Notes: generated from the letters alone by a model not told the origin. A stretch of 42,080 nucleotides of DNA from Acidobacteriota bacterium (GCA_003165615.1 PLWR01000706.1:1-42080); one strand, 5' to 3'; counted from the stretch's first letter, positions 21,273-29,366 are shown. Translations and numbers: made by a program.

Positions 21273-23707
21273 TGCCGAATGCGCCCAAGGTCGGCAGCAC
21301 CCAGATCATCGGCTCCCTGCCCATCGTGCAGCGCCCGCTGACCTACTTCGGCAAGCGCGAGTTGGCTACCGGCTACGTCGATAACCTGTTCCAGGGCTCC
21401 GTCGCCCGCTTCGCCATTTACGAGTACGTGCTCACCGCCACGCAGGTCTCGAATCACTTCGGCGCGCAAAATTTCGCCACCTACTCCGTCACGGTCGAAA
21501 ACGACGCCCCCATCGGCTACCTGATTATGGGCGACAGCGGGCAGTTCAGCATCGTCGCCAACGAGATGGCGGTGCTGAACCCCAGCCCCGCCACCGACAT
21601 CTCTTACCAGATTCAGATCAGCGATAAGGCCGACTTCTCGGACATGGGCACGACGACCACCACCGGCATGTCTGGTCCGATGGGTGGCAGCTTCGCCCAG
21701 GCCGCCGGCTCGGGGACGGCGTTTGTCAACCCGAGCAACGTCCTCCAGGAAGACGGCCAGATGGCCACCGTCACCCAGGTCGGAGGCAATGTCCCGACCG
21801 GCGTGGTCCAGGTGACCGGGTTCAACTTCTCGAACCTTCCCGATGACGCCCAGATCACCGGCATCCTCGTTGAAGTCAAGGCCGAAGTCACCGCCAACCC
21901 CAGCAACTCCGGGTGCTACCTGGTCAACGTGAACGTCGCCGGCGGCGGCTCGCCCAAAGGGATGCGCTACGGCTCGCCCATCGGCACCAGCCTGCAATAC
22001 TACTTGTTCGGTGGCCAAGGCGACACGTTCGGCGGCCTGCAACTGACCGGCGCGCAGTGCAAATCGTCGGCGTTTTATGTCACGGCCGGAATGCAGCACA
22101 CCGGCGGGTCGGGTGCCTCCGCCACGGTGGGCATCGACTATATCCGCGTGACCTTGTGGTACACGCGCACCATCCTACTGGGCCTGACGGCGACCTCCAA
22201 CCAGCCGTCGTACGTGGTCGGCTACGACGAAGTCTTCACCTCGCCGTATTACTGCCGCGTCCGGGCGGTCTGGGCGGGAGGCATTGGTGCCTGGGTGACG
22301 CTCAACCCCACCGATGTCCAGCTCGCCGCGCAGGTCGTGCAGTACGCTTTCTGCCGCATCCCGGGCAGCACCGGCTCGGCGACGATCCGGTTGCCGCAGG
22401 CTCCCACGGTGGGCAACACGCTAATCCTGATGGCGGCCGGCTACATGGTGGGAGTGTCTTCCCCGTCCATGACGCAGGATTATGGCGGCGGGTACGATTA
22501 CCAGGGCGTCGGGGTTTGGCGTCGCACCGTGCAGTCCGGAGACACCGCCACGGTCAACGTTTCCGCCGCCAGCAATGGTGCCGGGAGCTTCGTTCTGCTC
22601 GAAGTCCAGGGTGTCCTCGCGTCCTCGGCGTATTCGATCCTGGGTGGCGGCACCACGTTCCCCGCCAACCTGGCGATGACCACGCCCACGATCACCGAGT
22701 TCGGCCAGGCCGTGGTGCTGGTCCTGTTCGAGTGGGATGGCGCCGAGCCTTTCGGCACCCTGGGGCCGGCGGGCTATGCGACTTTCCAGTCGTATTCGTC
22801 GGCCGCCTCGAACCATAATGCTCTGCTGGCGGCGATTTCTTCTGACGAAATCCCGGTTGCGCCCGTGACCGGCTCGATCACCGTGCAGCCCGCCAATGTG
22901 CTGGGCGACCTGGCGGAGTATGCCTACCTGGTCGTGATTCTGCCCAACTACGCCTTGCAGGACCTTCAGCCGCAGTTGACCGCCGCGCAGGCGTCGGCCG
23001 TAGCCAGCGTCAATGGCCAGACCGGAGCCCTGACCGTGGCCGCCGGCACGGGCGTCAGCGTCTCGACGTCCGCCCAGCAAATCCAGGTCTCCGCCACCGG
23101 CCCGCTGCTGGCCGGCGACATCGGCGGCACGCAGGCGGCGCCCAAGGTCGTGGGCCTCCAGGGCAACCCGGTCGCCACCACCGCCCCCGGCAGCGGACAG
23201 GTGCTGGAATGGAATGGCTCCGCCTGGGCCCCCGCGACGGCGGCTGCGGCGCTGGTGACGAGCGTCTTTGGCCGCACCGGCGCCGTCACGGCACAGTCGG
23301 GCGACTATACCGCTGCCCAGGTCACCGGCGCGGTGCAGGTGGCGGGCGATATTGGCGGCACCGCTGCCGCGCCCAAGGTCACCAGCATTCAGGGCAATCC
23401 CGTGTCGAATACCGCCCCCGGCTCCGGGCAGGTGCTCGCCTGGAATGGCTCCGCTTGGGCGCCGGCCACGAATTCCGCCGCCCCGGTGTCGAGCGTGTTC
23501 GGCCGCACGGGAGCCGTCACCGCTCAGAGTGGCGATTACACAGCGGCGCAGGTCACCGGCGCCGTCCAGATCGGCGGCGACCTGGATGCGGGCACCGCCG
23601 CTGCTCCCAAGGTCACGGGCCTGCAAGGTGTGGCGCTCGATGCGGCGACGGTGGCCAGCCCCTCGAATGGGCAGGTCATCACCTACAACTCGACCACCGG
23701 CAAGTAG
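21257..23707 (+). CDS. Tail-fibre-like protein, N-terminus missing, stopped by in-frame TAG
   Basis: About 816 residues. The start of the reading (VGSTQIIGSLPIV to YEYVLTATQVSNHFG) looks like the last strands of a LamG/concanavalin-like domain whose first part is absent; no true start is visible. A strand-rich centre follows. The C-terminal end has 77-residue repeats from 23114, 23345 and a partial third from 23576 (GDIGGT.AAPKV, GQVL.WNGSAWAP, SVFGRTGAVTA, DYTAAQV), typical of phage tail fibres. In the third repeat a TAG (23705-23707) stands where repeats 1 and 2 have Trp, and the frame continues (EAANPGASAGVSSLNGLTG) to 24358. Likely receptor-binding or adhesin. Confidence 0.75.
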   Translation: MGCPALPNAPKVGSTQIIGSLPIVQRPLTYFGKRELATGYVDNLFQGSVARFAIYEYVLTATQVSNHFGAQNFATYSVTVENDAPIGYLIMGDSGQFSIVANEMAVLNPSPATDISYQIQISDKADFSDMGTTTTTGMSGPMGGSFAQAAGSGTAFVNPSNVLQEDGQMATVTQVGGNVPTGVVQVTGFNFSNLPDDAQITGILVEVKAEVTANPSNSGCYLVNVNVAGGGSPKGMRYGSPIGTSLQYYLFGGQGDTFGGLQLTGAQCKSSAFYVTAGMQHTGGSGASATVGIDYIRVTLWYTRTILLGLTATSNQPSYVVGYDEVFTSPYYCRVRAVWAGGIGAWVTLNPTDVQLAAQVVQYAFCRIPGSTGSATIRLPQAPTVGNTLILMAAGYMVGVSSPSMTQDYGGGYDYQGVGVWRRTVQSGDTATVNVSAASNGAGSFVLLEVQGVLASSAYSILGGGTTFPANLAMTTPTITEFGQAVVLVLFEWDGAEPFGTLGPAGYATFQSYSSAASNHNALLAAISSDEIPVAPVTGSITVQPANVLGDLAEYAYLVVILPNYALQDLQPQLTAAQASAVASVNGQTGALTVAAGTGVSVSTSAQQIQVSATGPLLAGDIGGTQAAPKVVGLQGNPVATTAPGSGQVLEWNGSAWAPATAAAALVTSVFGRTGAVTAQSGDYTAAQVTGAVQVAGDIGGTAAAPKVTSIQGNPVSNTAPGSGQVLAWNGSAWAPATNSAAPVSSVFGRTGAVTAQSGDYTAAQVTGAVQIGGDLDAGTAAAPKVTGLQGVALDAATVASPSNGQVITYNSTTGK
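23114..23707 (+). repeat. 77-residue (231-bp) tandem repeats in tail-fibre gene
   Basis: Two complete units (23114-23344, 23345-23575) and a third, more divergent partial unit (from 23576). Periodicity is exact at 231 bp. Units differ by scattered substitutions, so they are old duplications rather than a recent array. Confidence 0.75.
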
Positions 23708-24358
23708 GAGGCAGCGAATCCGGGCGCGAGTGCGGGAGTATCGAGCCTGAACGGTTTGACCGGGGCGCTGACCGGATGCAACGCCGCATGGGTAGCGACC
23801 GCAACCAACGTCCTGCTGCCGGCCTTGAAGGTCGCGATCATGGCGATTGCCACGTTCGTGACCACACTGAATGGCAAAACCTTGACCCAGTCGTTTGTCA
23901 ATGCCGTGAACAAGGTGACGACCGACGCCGTCGCGACCATTGGCAACGTGATGACCCTGGTCGGGGAGTTTGCCACCGATCCCTCGCCGACGCTGCTCGG
24001 CAAGATTAGCGATTTGCTGACCGCGCTGGTGTCCAGCCTGTCCCAGATCATGACCGGAGTTAGTATCTCCGACCCGGCCACGGTGAGTAAGCTGACCATG
24101 CTCATCAGCCTGGCAGTGGCGGCGGCACAAGCCGTGCTGGCCATCATCCCCGTCGTCCAGACGGCCATGCCCGCGTTGGCGACGATGAGCGACGCGCAGA
24201 AGTTGTCCCTGTCCAGTCGCACGGATAAGCGCCTGAAGAACGCGCATCAGGAGTTGGCAGACGAGTACGAGGCCATCCGGACCGAACCGACCGCCAACGC
24301 CGACGTCAACGCCGCTCTCGCGGCCCTGCCGGCAACGCTTACACCCGCTGCTGCGTAA
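23708..24358 (+). CDS. Hydrophobic protein in frame with tail-fibre gene
   Basis: Same frame as the tail-fibre gene across the TAG. Starts possible at TTG 23756; the TAGGAGG at the stop could also serve as ribosome site. The first 20 codons after the TAG continue the tail-fibre repeat, but from about GCNAAWVATATNVLL the character changes to long apolar helices (VAIMAIATFVTTLNG, LISLAVAAAQAVLAIIPVV) and ends with a charged TDKRLKNAHQELADEYEA. Either a separate membrane-active protein (holin-like) or a protein fused to the fibre end by a second junction near 23.78 kb. Confidence 0.55.
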   Translation, partial: EAANPGASAGVSSLNGLTGALTGCNAAWVATATNVLLPALKVAIMAIATFVTTLNGKTLTQSFVNAVNKVTTDAVATIGNVMTLVGEFATDPSPTLLGKISDLLTALVSSLSQIMTGVSISDPATVSKLTMLISLAVAAAQAVLAIIPVVQTAMPALATMSDAQKLSLSSRTDKRLKNAHQELADEYEAIRTEPTANADVNAALAALPATLTPAAA

Positions 24359-24381
24359 GCGTGGCCAGAAAAGAGGCTGTC

Positions 24382-25182
24382 ATGCCGGAAATTGAAACCA
24401 CCCCGCGACGGGTGAAGCTCGGCAAGCTGCCGCGCCGCCAAGATCCGCGTGTGCTGCGCCTGGCCCGCTACATCAACTTGTCGCAGATTCCCGAGCCTCC
24501 GCAGGTGATTCGCAACTCGCGCGGCATCACCGAATGGGGAATGCTTGGCAATGACGATGTGGGCGACTGCGTAATCGCGGGCATCGCTCATGGCATCCAG
24601 GTCGCCGACCTCTCGCAAGTCGACCCCGGCATCCCGGCGAAGCCCATTCCGTTCGACACCGGCGCCGTGATTGACTACTACTCGCGCTGGTGCGGGTACG
24701 TGCGCGGCCAGGAGGCGACCGACCAGGGTGGAGTGGAGCTGGATGTCCTGACCCGCTTCCGCAACGAAGGCTTCATGGGGCACAAGATCAAAGCCTTCGT
24801 GTCAACCGATCCGACTGACCTGCACATGCTGGCCCTGGCGCACTGGCTGTTTGGAGGAGTCTATAACGGCCTGTCGATGCCCGAGGCGTGGCAGGATGCT
24901 ACCGTTTGGGACCTGGGCAAGGGCGCCGACTTCGCCCCCGGCAGTTGGGGCGACCACTGCACGTTCTCGGTGGACTTCGACTCCCGCGCCAAGCAAGTCG
25001 GGCTGATAACCTGGGGCGGCATCCAGCCCGCCACCTTCCGGGGCTTTTCCATGTTCGCCGACGAGGGTTATGCCCTGGTCTTTCAGGACTGGCGTCCGCC
25101 CAAGGGGTTCGACCTGGATTTGTTAGAGCACGACCTGGCCTGGGTGGAGAGGCAGCCAAGACCGAGTTCTATGGCCGCCTGA
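24382..25182 (+). CDS. Papain-fold-like cysteine peptidase family protein
   Basis: 266 residues; ATG 24382 with AGAGG upstream preferred to GTG 24361. NDDVGDCVIAGIAH carries the putative catalytic Cys63, SWGDHCTFSVDFD the His192, and ITWGG the third motif, in the order Cys-His-(Asn/Trp) of a papain-like fold; FADEGYALV closes the domain. This pattern is common in phage and Acidobacteria proteins of unproven activity. In typical members the His motif is GGHC; here it is GDHC. It may act in host-wall or tail protein processing. No signal peptide. Confidence 0.65.
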   Translation: MPEIETTPRRVKLGKLPRRQDPRVLRLARYINLSQIPEPPQVIRNSRGITEWGMLGNDDVGDCVIAGIAHGIQVADLSQVDPGIPAKPIPFDTGAVIDYYSRWCGYVRGQEATDQGGVELDVLTRFRNEGFMGHKIKAFVSTDPTDLHMLALAHWLFGGVYNGLSMPEAWQDATVWDLGKGADFAPGSWGDHCTFSVDFDSRAKQVGLITWGGIQPATFRGFSMFADEGYALVFQDWRPPKGFDLDLLEHDLAWVERQPRPSSMAA

Positions 25183-25704
25183 GTCTAACCAGTCCGAATC
25201 GTAACGGTATAGACGCTGGAAATAAGGGGAATCCCAGAAAAACCCTCCAAGAAACCGCCTTTGGAGTTCTAATCATACCGGTATGGGTGGTTTGGCCCAT
25301 GCCGGACGCTTTCGAGTTCTAATTCGACTTTTATAAACCTGTGGATGAATATAGCTTAACTCACTAATTCTAAACAGCTTGCTGAAAAGAGATTTCCACA
25401 AGCGGAAACTGCTCGCCTTCTTTTAATATATAGTCTTTGTAAGTATAGTTCTTAAGAGAAAGTGCCAGGCAAAAGCGCGACAAGAAAAAGTGGCGGCGCC
25501 GGCGCTGGCATCGCTCGATGGCGTGGTAATCACCACCGCCCTGGCAGGTATCGCTCACCCGGACACGTCGGTCCCCCGTCCGAAGCTCTCACCAGCAAAA
25601 AGGCACTTACGAGCATTAGGAAAATCAGGCGTATTAGGCCGTCTTAGGTCTGCCGAGTGCACAACTATCTTTGGGCAAACACTGCCCAGGGAGGAATTGG
25701 GAAT
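25183..25704. other. Non-coding AT-rich segment, possible origin or control region
   Basis: No convincing gene. It holds a perfect palindrome CATACCGGTATG (25274-25285) and GAGTTCTAAT repeated exactly 50 bp apart (25264-25273, 25314-25323). It also holds a DnaA-box-like TGTGGATGA (25340-25348, 8 of 9) and a weaker ATTTCCACA (25392-25400), then an AT-rich run to about 25480. A GC-rich stretch with no clear frame follows, then the GAGTGC leader. A replication origin or a promoter/operator hub are both possible. Confidence 0.4.
25647..25660 (+). promoter_or_regulatory. GAGTGC leader element, copy 2
   Basis: GG-N6-GAGTGC, then ACAACTATCTTT, a hairpin (TGGGCA 25672-25677 with TGCCCA 25683-25688), then GGGAGG and ATG 25705. 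Confidence 0.6.
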
Positions 25705-26193
25705 ATGGCACAGGACCTTCAGAAATCAAAGTGGATGTGGCACATCGTGCAGTCCATGCAGGCCGGCCAGCGGCTGATCGAATCGCCGACGACCGGCTCG
25801 TGCTATTTGCTCGACGCGAACGACGGGTTGACCCAGATGGCAAAGGACGACGTCAGGCACCTCGTTGAACGCGGCATCATCGAGAGAGTGGGCCGGGAAG
25901 ACGACGGCGCCGGCTATTGGGTGTACAGCTTCATCCCCGGCTGCGAGTACGGCCTCGTGAAAAACCCCGTGAAAGAACTCGAAACCGCCGTGCAGGAGTT
26001 CTATCGCCGCACGCGGCACGTCCCGGAACGCTGGTTCATCGTGGCGGGACTCACCGGGGCGTCCAGGCCGCGCTCGCTCGTCAGCGTGCATCAAGACTTC
26101 GCGTCGGCGATGGGAGCGTACGGCGAGCAGCAGCCCGGGCAGTGCGGTGTGTTCCGCAAGGCCGAGAATAATCGCCTGGAGTTGGTGTTCTGA
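25705..26193 (+). CDS. Hypothetical protein
   Basis: 162 residues from ATG 25705 with GGGAGGAATTGGG upstream. N-terminal half (IVQSMQAGQRLIESPTTGSC, AKDDVRHLVERGIIERVGRE) resembles a winged-helix fold; the C-terminal half is SVHQDFASAMGAYGEQ. No family recognised. First gene of the right-hand small-gene array. Confidence 0.65.
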   Translation: MAQDLQKSKWMWHIVQSMQAGQRLIESPTTGSCYLLDANDGLTQMAKDDVRHLVERGIIERVGREDDGAGYWVYSFIPGCEYGLVKNPVKELETAVQEFYRRTRHVPERWFIVAGLTGASRPRSLVSVHQDFASAMGAYGEQQPGQCGVFRKAENNRLELVF

Positions 26194-26217
26194 AATCCCA
26201 GGCGGCACGATAGTCTG

Positions 26218-26231
26218 GGCAAGACGAGTGC
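26218..26231 (+). promoter_or_regulatory. GAGTGC leader element, copy 3
   Basis: GG-N6-GAGTGC, 12-nt pyrimidine-rich spacer, GGGAGG, then ATG 26256 only 24 nt later. Shortest version, without a hairpin. Confidence 0.6.
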
Positions 26232-26255
26232 ACCTTCCATATCGGGAGGCAACTT

Positions 26256-26504
26256 ATGGCAGATTTACTCACAGCAAGTGGCAAGACGATGTTCCTGGTC
26301 TCATTCCAGCGGAGCGGCCGGACGTTGTACGTGCGGCGCACGCGGTTCGAAGGAGACCAGTTGATGACGGTAGATTGGACGAGCGAACGCTCGGGCGCCC
26401 GGCAGTTTGGCCGCCTCACCGCTGATACGCTGGCGGGCCAGATGCGGCAGCCGGGTTTCCGGTTCAGCGGAATCGCCGTCGAACCAGTTGCGGTGGCCCA
26501 GTAG
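26256..26504 (+). CDS. Small hypothetical protein
   Basis: 82 residues. TMFLVSFQRSGRTLYVRRTRF and DQLMTVDWTSE suggest a small beta-barrel. Ends in tandem TAG TGA stops, like the gene at 16216. GGGAGG precedes the ATG. Confidence 0.65.
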   Translation: MADLLTASGKTMFLVSFQRSGRTLYVRRTRFEGDQLMTVDWTSERSGARQFGRLTADTLAGQMRQPGFRFSGIAVEPVAVAQ

Positions 26505-26563
26505 TGATGCACGAGAAGGCCATCGAGCAAGCAAGTCAATGAGAGGAGAGGAGGGAAAGCACG

Positions 26564-27088
26564 ATGCCAGGTCAATTGAAATTCCAAGGAGCCGGGGTGC
26601 TGCGCCTGATGGACCACGCGCTGGCGGCCACGACGCACAAGGGTGATTACGTGACGGCCTACGGCAGGTTCGGCGAGCGCTGGCTCAAAAGCGAGGTCAC
26701 CAAGGAAGAGTACGAAGCATGGTACAAGACCCTGCCGGCGGGTATGCAGCTCGTGAAGGATGAGGGCGCGTACCTGATGTCGAATGGTCTCCCTGGCCTC
26801 CCGGTGGGCAGCAATGCCGTCTACGCCGAAAGGCTGTCGAACCAGGACTTTCAGAACAACTTCGACGCCACGTACGACCGGCTGCGGGAGATCTGCGGTG
26901 GCGATGACTTTGTCGAGACGCTGCCCATGTCGGCGTTCCAGACGCTGCTGGACCGGCGCACGGAGGCTGACAAGCTCACCGTGGTGATCGCCTTGACGGA
27001 GAAAAACGTCAGCGTTTCGATTCGGGAGACCATCCAGGTCGTGCTGAAGCCGCCGCGACGGAAAGCGGCAACCAACAAAGCGAGGTAA
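26564..27088 (+). CDS. DUF3085-like protein
   Basis: 174 residues. LKFQGAGVLRLMDHALAATTHK, ending in GAYLMSNGLPGLP, matches what I recall of DUF3085 proteins of plasmids and ICEs (RxADVxxLLxHAxxA and GVYLMSNG). The C-terminal 90 residues are extra. Function unknown. GAGGAGGGAAAG precedes the ATG. Supports a plasmid/ICE origin for the right half. Confidence 0.65.
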   Translation: MPGQLKFQGAGVLRLMDHALAATTHKGDYVTAYGRFGERWLKSEVTKEEYEAWYKTLPAGMQLVKDEGAYLMSNGLPGLPVGSNAVYAERLSNQDFQNNFDATYDRLREICGGDDFVETLPMSAFQTLLDRRTEADKLTVVIALTEKNVSVSIRETIQVVLKPPRRKAATNKAR

Positions 27089-27091
27089 GCT

Positions 27092-27274
27092 ATGCCGAAA
27101 GATTGCCCGTGTGGAAGCGGCTTGCCCTGCGAGGCTGAGTACGATGGCCAGGGCATCTTCCTCGACTACGTGTGCGAGAAGTGCCGGACGGAGAAGCTCG
27201 GGAAGTACCGCCCCGAAATCCTGGGTCACTACACCCAGGCTGACGTGGACGAGCGCATCGAGGAGGACGTGTGA
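27092..27274 (+). CDS. Small zinc-binding protein
   Basis: 60 residues: PCGSGLPCEAEYDGQGIF, VCEKCRTEKLGKYRPEIL. Four cysteines in two pairs give one zinc site, and the KYRPEI tail is the hallmark of a small conserved family in conjugative elements and phages. GAGG precedes the ATG; overlaps the next gene. Confidence 0.7.
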   Translation: MPKDCPCGSGLPCEAEYDGQGIFLDYVCEKCRTEKLGKYRPEILGHYTQADVDERIEEDV

Positions 27275-27585
27275 AACGAAGCCAACCATCGCTGCTCGAA
27301 CAGCCCGATTTTGTGCGCTACCTGCGCTCCCGTGGGTACGTCGTCGGCAAGCGCGTCTTCCGTGTGCTCAGAAAGTTCCCTCGCTTTTACGCCCTGCCCG
27401 TCTCGTTCGGCTGGGGCCTGTTCGCGGCGGAAGGTCCGCATCGCGGCTCGGGCTTGGGTCACTTCTACGCGCCGACGTTCGAGTTTTACAGCCCCGCGCA
27501 ATTCCGCAAGTCCGGTGGGCGCGTGTGGCAGAAAGGCGGTAGGATACGGGTGACGTGCCGCCAGCGCCAGGAGAAAAACGTATGA
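27271..27585 (+). CDS. Basic hypothetical protein (GTG start)
   Basis: 104 residues; the GTG overlaps the preceding TGA. Aromatic, basic centre (RVLRKFPRFYALPVSFGWGLF). GAGGAG lies inside the previous gene. Unrecognised. Overlaps the next gene by 4 nt. Confidence 0.6.
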   Translation: MKRSQPSLLEQPDFVRYLRSRGYVVGKRVFRVLRKFPRFYALPVSFGWGLFAAEGPHRGSGLGHFYAPTFEFYSPAQFRKSGGRVWQKGGRIRVTCRQRQEKNV

Positions 27586-27755
27586 GCCCGGAACTGATCG
27601 AGTCTTTGAAGCAAGAGCTGGAAGCGTGTGTGGACCTGCTGGAGATTCTCGTGGAGAGCAACAAAGAACCCTGGCCGGGCCGCGAGACCGCCAGGCAGCG
27701 TGCCGCCCAGGGCCGCGCGTTGCTAGAGCGTGTGCAAAAAGCAAGTCGTGAATGA
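27582..27755 (+). CDS. Small helical hypothetical protein
   Basis: 57 residues; LIESLKQELEACVDLLEILV and QRAAQGRALLERVQKA form a two-helix hairpin. The ATG overlaps the previous TGA (ATGA). Confidence 0.6.
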   Translation: MSPELIESLKQELEACVDLLEILVESNKEPWPGRETARQRAAQGRALLERVQKASRE

Positions 27756-27773
27756 CTGCTACCGGAGGAAATC

Positions 27774-28067
27774 ATGAGTGGTGGTTTTGCGACAAACCCG
27801 GTCATCCAGCGTATCCGCCAGGAGCGCGAAACGATCATGGCCGGCATCGACGCCAAGGCACAGATGGTCTGGGAAGCGATGGACGCCAATCAGAAGTTGG
27901 GCGTGCGCTTTGGCCTGTTCCCCGTCGAAGTGATTGCCAAGGCCGAGACCGAAATGGGCTGGTCGCCGCAGGTGCCGGGCAAGCCCGACCCCTACGCGGA
28001 GGAGAAAGAAGATCTGTGCATCGCCATGATGAACTGCGCCTCGAAGGACGGGGGGATGCGGGCCTGA
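27774..28067 (+). CDS. Hypothetical protein
   Basis: 97 residues. IQRIRQERETIMAGIDAKAQ and QKLGVRFGLFPVEVIAKAE; CGGAGGAAATC precedes the ATG. Unrecognised. Its TGA overlaps the CTG of the next coding frame. Confidence 0.65.
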   Translation: MSGGFATNPVIQRIRQERETIMAGIDAKAQMVWEAMDANQKLGVRFGLFPVEVIAKAETEMGWSPQVPGKPDPYAEEKEDLCIAMMNCASKDGGMRA

Positions 28068-28384
28068 CCCCGTACCGCCTGATCGTCTTCGCCAAGAAGT
28101 TCTACCCGATTAAACGCCGCAAGCATGTCACCGAGATCGCCCTGCAAGAGTACGCCTTCATGGCGTGGACCCCTCACCAACACTACCCCGAGGCGCGCCT
28201 GCCGTCGGCCGGCAGTTTCCTGTTTCCCGGGATGCACGCCGCCCGGGCAGAAGCGATGAATTACCTGACCCGGCCCGACGTCAAGCAAGTCAGCGTGCGT
28301 ACCGACCAGGATCGCGAGGTCTATCGCTACTTCCGCCACGCCGATGGCCGCGTGACGGGCTATGGCGCGGAGGGCTGGCAATGA
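28064..28384 (+). CDS. Hypothetical protein with atypical start
   Basis: 106 residues from TPYRLIVFAKKFYPIKR to GYGAEGWQ; coding quality is good (RKHVTEIALQEYAFMAW, RPDVKQVSVRTDQDREVYRY). No ATG is present. CTG 28064 forms a CTGA overlap with the preceding stop in place of the usual ATGA, with GGGGGG 8 nt upstream; an in-frame GTG at 28016 is the alternative. A mutated start codon would fit the decay seen elsewhere. Confidence 0.55.
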   Translation: MTPYRLIVFAKKFYPIKRRKHVTEIALQEYAFMAWTPHQHYPEARLPSAGSFLFPGMHAARAEAMNYLTRPDVKQVSVRTDQDREVYRYFRHADGRVTGYGAEGWQ

Positions 28385-28718
28385 TTTTCCCGGCCGTTTT
28401 CTTGCCGGTAATGCCCCGTAGGCGCCTCCCCAGGCACGCTTTTCGCCTCTCCTTTTCAATGACTTCCGCAGGAGCTTTATCCTCCTACCGGACAGGCGTG
28501 CTGGCATCGCCAGGAGGCGTAGGAAGCAAGGGGCGAAAAAAAGCTCAAAGGGAATCGGGATGCGATGTAACTCTTTTATTAACAACGCTGGGAAATCCAC
28601 CCCCAATCCTTCGGCGGGGATGACGGCAGCGTACGAGAGGGTAGGTGAGCAAATCAGTTTTCCACCGCCTTTTTCTGATGGTAGAATACCAGGTGTTCAA
28701 ATGTGTTAGGAGTGCATC
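28385..28718. other. Intergenic region before toxin-antitoxin pair
   Basis: No convincing gene; an ORF starting at 28381 is arginine/serine-rich and unlike its neighbours. The 3' part carries TGGTAGAAT near 28679, an extended -10 box, which together with TAGGAG probably drives the antitoxin gene. Confidence 0.45.
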
Positions 28719-28982
28719 ATGGCGACAATCCCGGTAGTGACTGTACGACTGGAGGCCGACCTTCGGGAACGGCTCGACCGCCTGGCGAAGGCGCAGCGCC
28801 GCAGCCGGTCATTTGTGGCGACCGAAGCCATCCGCGAATACGTGAAGGTGAACGAGTGGCAAATCGAGGAAACGCAGAAGGCTCTGGCGGAAGCTGATGG
28901 GGGCGAGTTTGCCTCCCCGAAAGAGGTCCGGCGCATCATGAAGAAGTGGATGGGCTCGAAGCGGCCGGGCAGTGCCCGATAG
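28719..28982 (+). CDS. Ribbon-helix-helix antitoxin (ParD/CopG-like)
   Basis: 87 residues. IPVVTVRLEADLRERLDRLA followed by RRSRSFVATEAIREYV is the classic ribbon-helix-helix dimer that binds its own promoter; the C-terminal 40 residues (KALAEADGGEFASPKEV) wrap the toxin. TTAGGAG precedes the ATG. It overlaps the toxin gene by 11 nt. Expected to repress the pair and neutralise the toxin, stabilising the element. Confidence 0.85.
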   Translation: MATIPVVTVRLEADLRERLDRLAKAQRRSRSFVATEAIREYVKVNEWQIEETQKALAEADGGEFASPKEVRRIMKKWMGSKRPGSAR

Positions 28983-29271
28983 ACCGCTGGAGATCCGCTG
29001 GCTGAAGCGTGCCCTGGCGAACCTCGACGCCGAAGCCGCCTTCATCGCCCGCGACAATCCCGTTGCCGCTGCCCGTATGGTGGACGCCATCGCCATGGCC
29101 GTTGAATTGCTCGCCCAGCATCCTGGCTTGGGCCGGCCCGGGCGCGTGGAGGGCACCCGCGAACTGGTTGTCCCCGATACCCCGTACCTGGTCCCCTACC
29201 GCGTGCGCGGCAATGCCGTCGAAATCCTCCGCGTCTTTCACGGCGCCCGCAAGTGGCCGCAGGAGTTTTGA
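28972..29271 (+). CDS. ParE/RelE-family toxin (GTG start)
   Basis: 99 residues. RWLKRALANLDAEAAFIARDN, HPGLGRPGRVEGTRELVV, VPYRVRGNAVEILRVFHGAR match the ParE core: LxWxxxAxxDL, PxxGRxGRxxGTREL and (I/V)LRVxHGxR. ParE proteins poison DNA gyrase; RelE relatives cleave mRNA. The GTG start within the antitoxin end is fixed by overlap. With the antitoxin it forms an addiction module typical of plasmids and ICEs. Confidence 0.85.
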   Translation: MPDRPLEIRWLKRALANLDAEAAFIARDNPVAAARMVDAIAMAVELLAQHPGLGRPGRVEGTRELVVPDTPYLVPYRVRGNAVEILRVFHGARKWPQEF

Positions 29272-29284
29272 GCATCCGGCCCTC

Positions 29285-29298
29285 GGCTCCCCGAGTGC
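29285..29298 (+). promoter_or_regulatory. GAGTGC leader element, copy 4
   Basis: GG-N6-GAGTGC, AACTTCTTCTTT, GGGAGG. Here the start codon (29367) is 68 nt away, the longest distance of the set, so GGGAGG is unlikely to serve as ribosome site for it and may belong to the element itself. Confidence 0.6.
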
Positions 29299-29366
29299 AA
29301 CTTCTTCTTTGGGAGGATTTGGAACGATCGCGGAAACACCCAGCGCCAGCCAGAGGAGAATCCGAG

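Noticed and set aside
1129..23707. Full reassignment of TAG to an amino acid (as in some phages)
   Set aside because: Many genes end in TAG directly fused to the next ribosome site (for example 4834, 9500, 10291, 11601), so TAG works as a stop in most places.
23114..23707. Diversity-generating retroelement or CRISPR from the repeats
   Set aside because: The 231-bp repeats are coding tail-fibre units; there is no reverse transcriptase, no spacer-repeat pattern and no Cas1/Cas2.
22421..24247. 608-residue minus-strand ORF
   Set aside because: Antisense to the tail-fibre repeats; its glycine/arginine-rich repeats only mirror them.
26081..27289. 402-residue minus-strand ORF
   Set aside because: Overlaps four plus-strand genes with good ribosome sites, including a recognisable DUF3085-like gene.
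28381..28623. 80-codon ORF overlapping the preceding stop by ATGA
   Set aside because: Arginine/serine/proline-rich composition unlike neighbours and no ribosome site; kept as intergenic.
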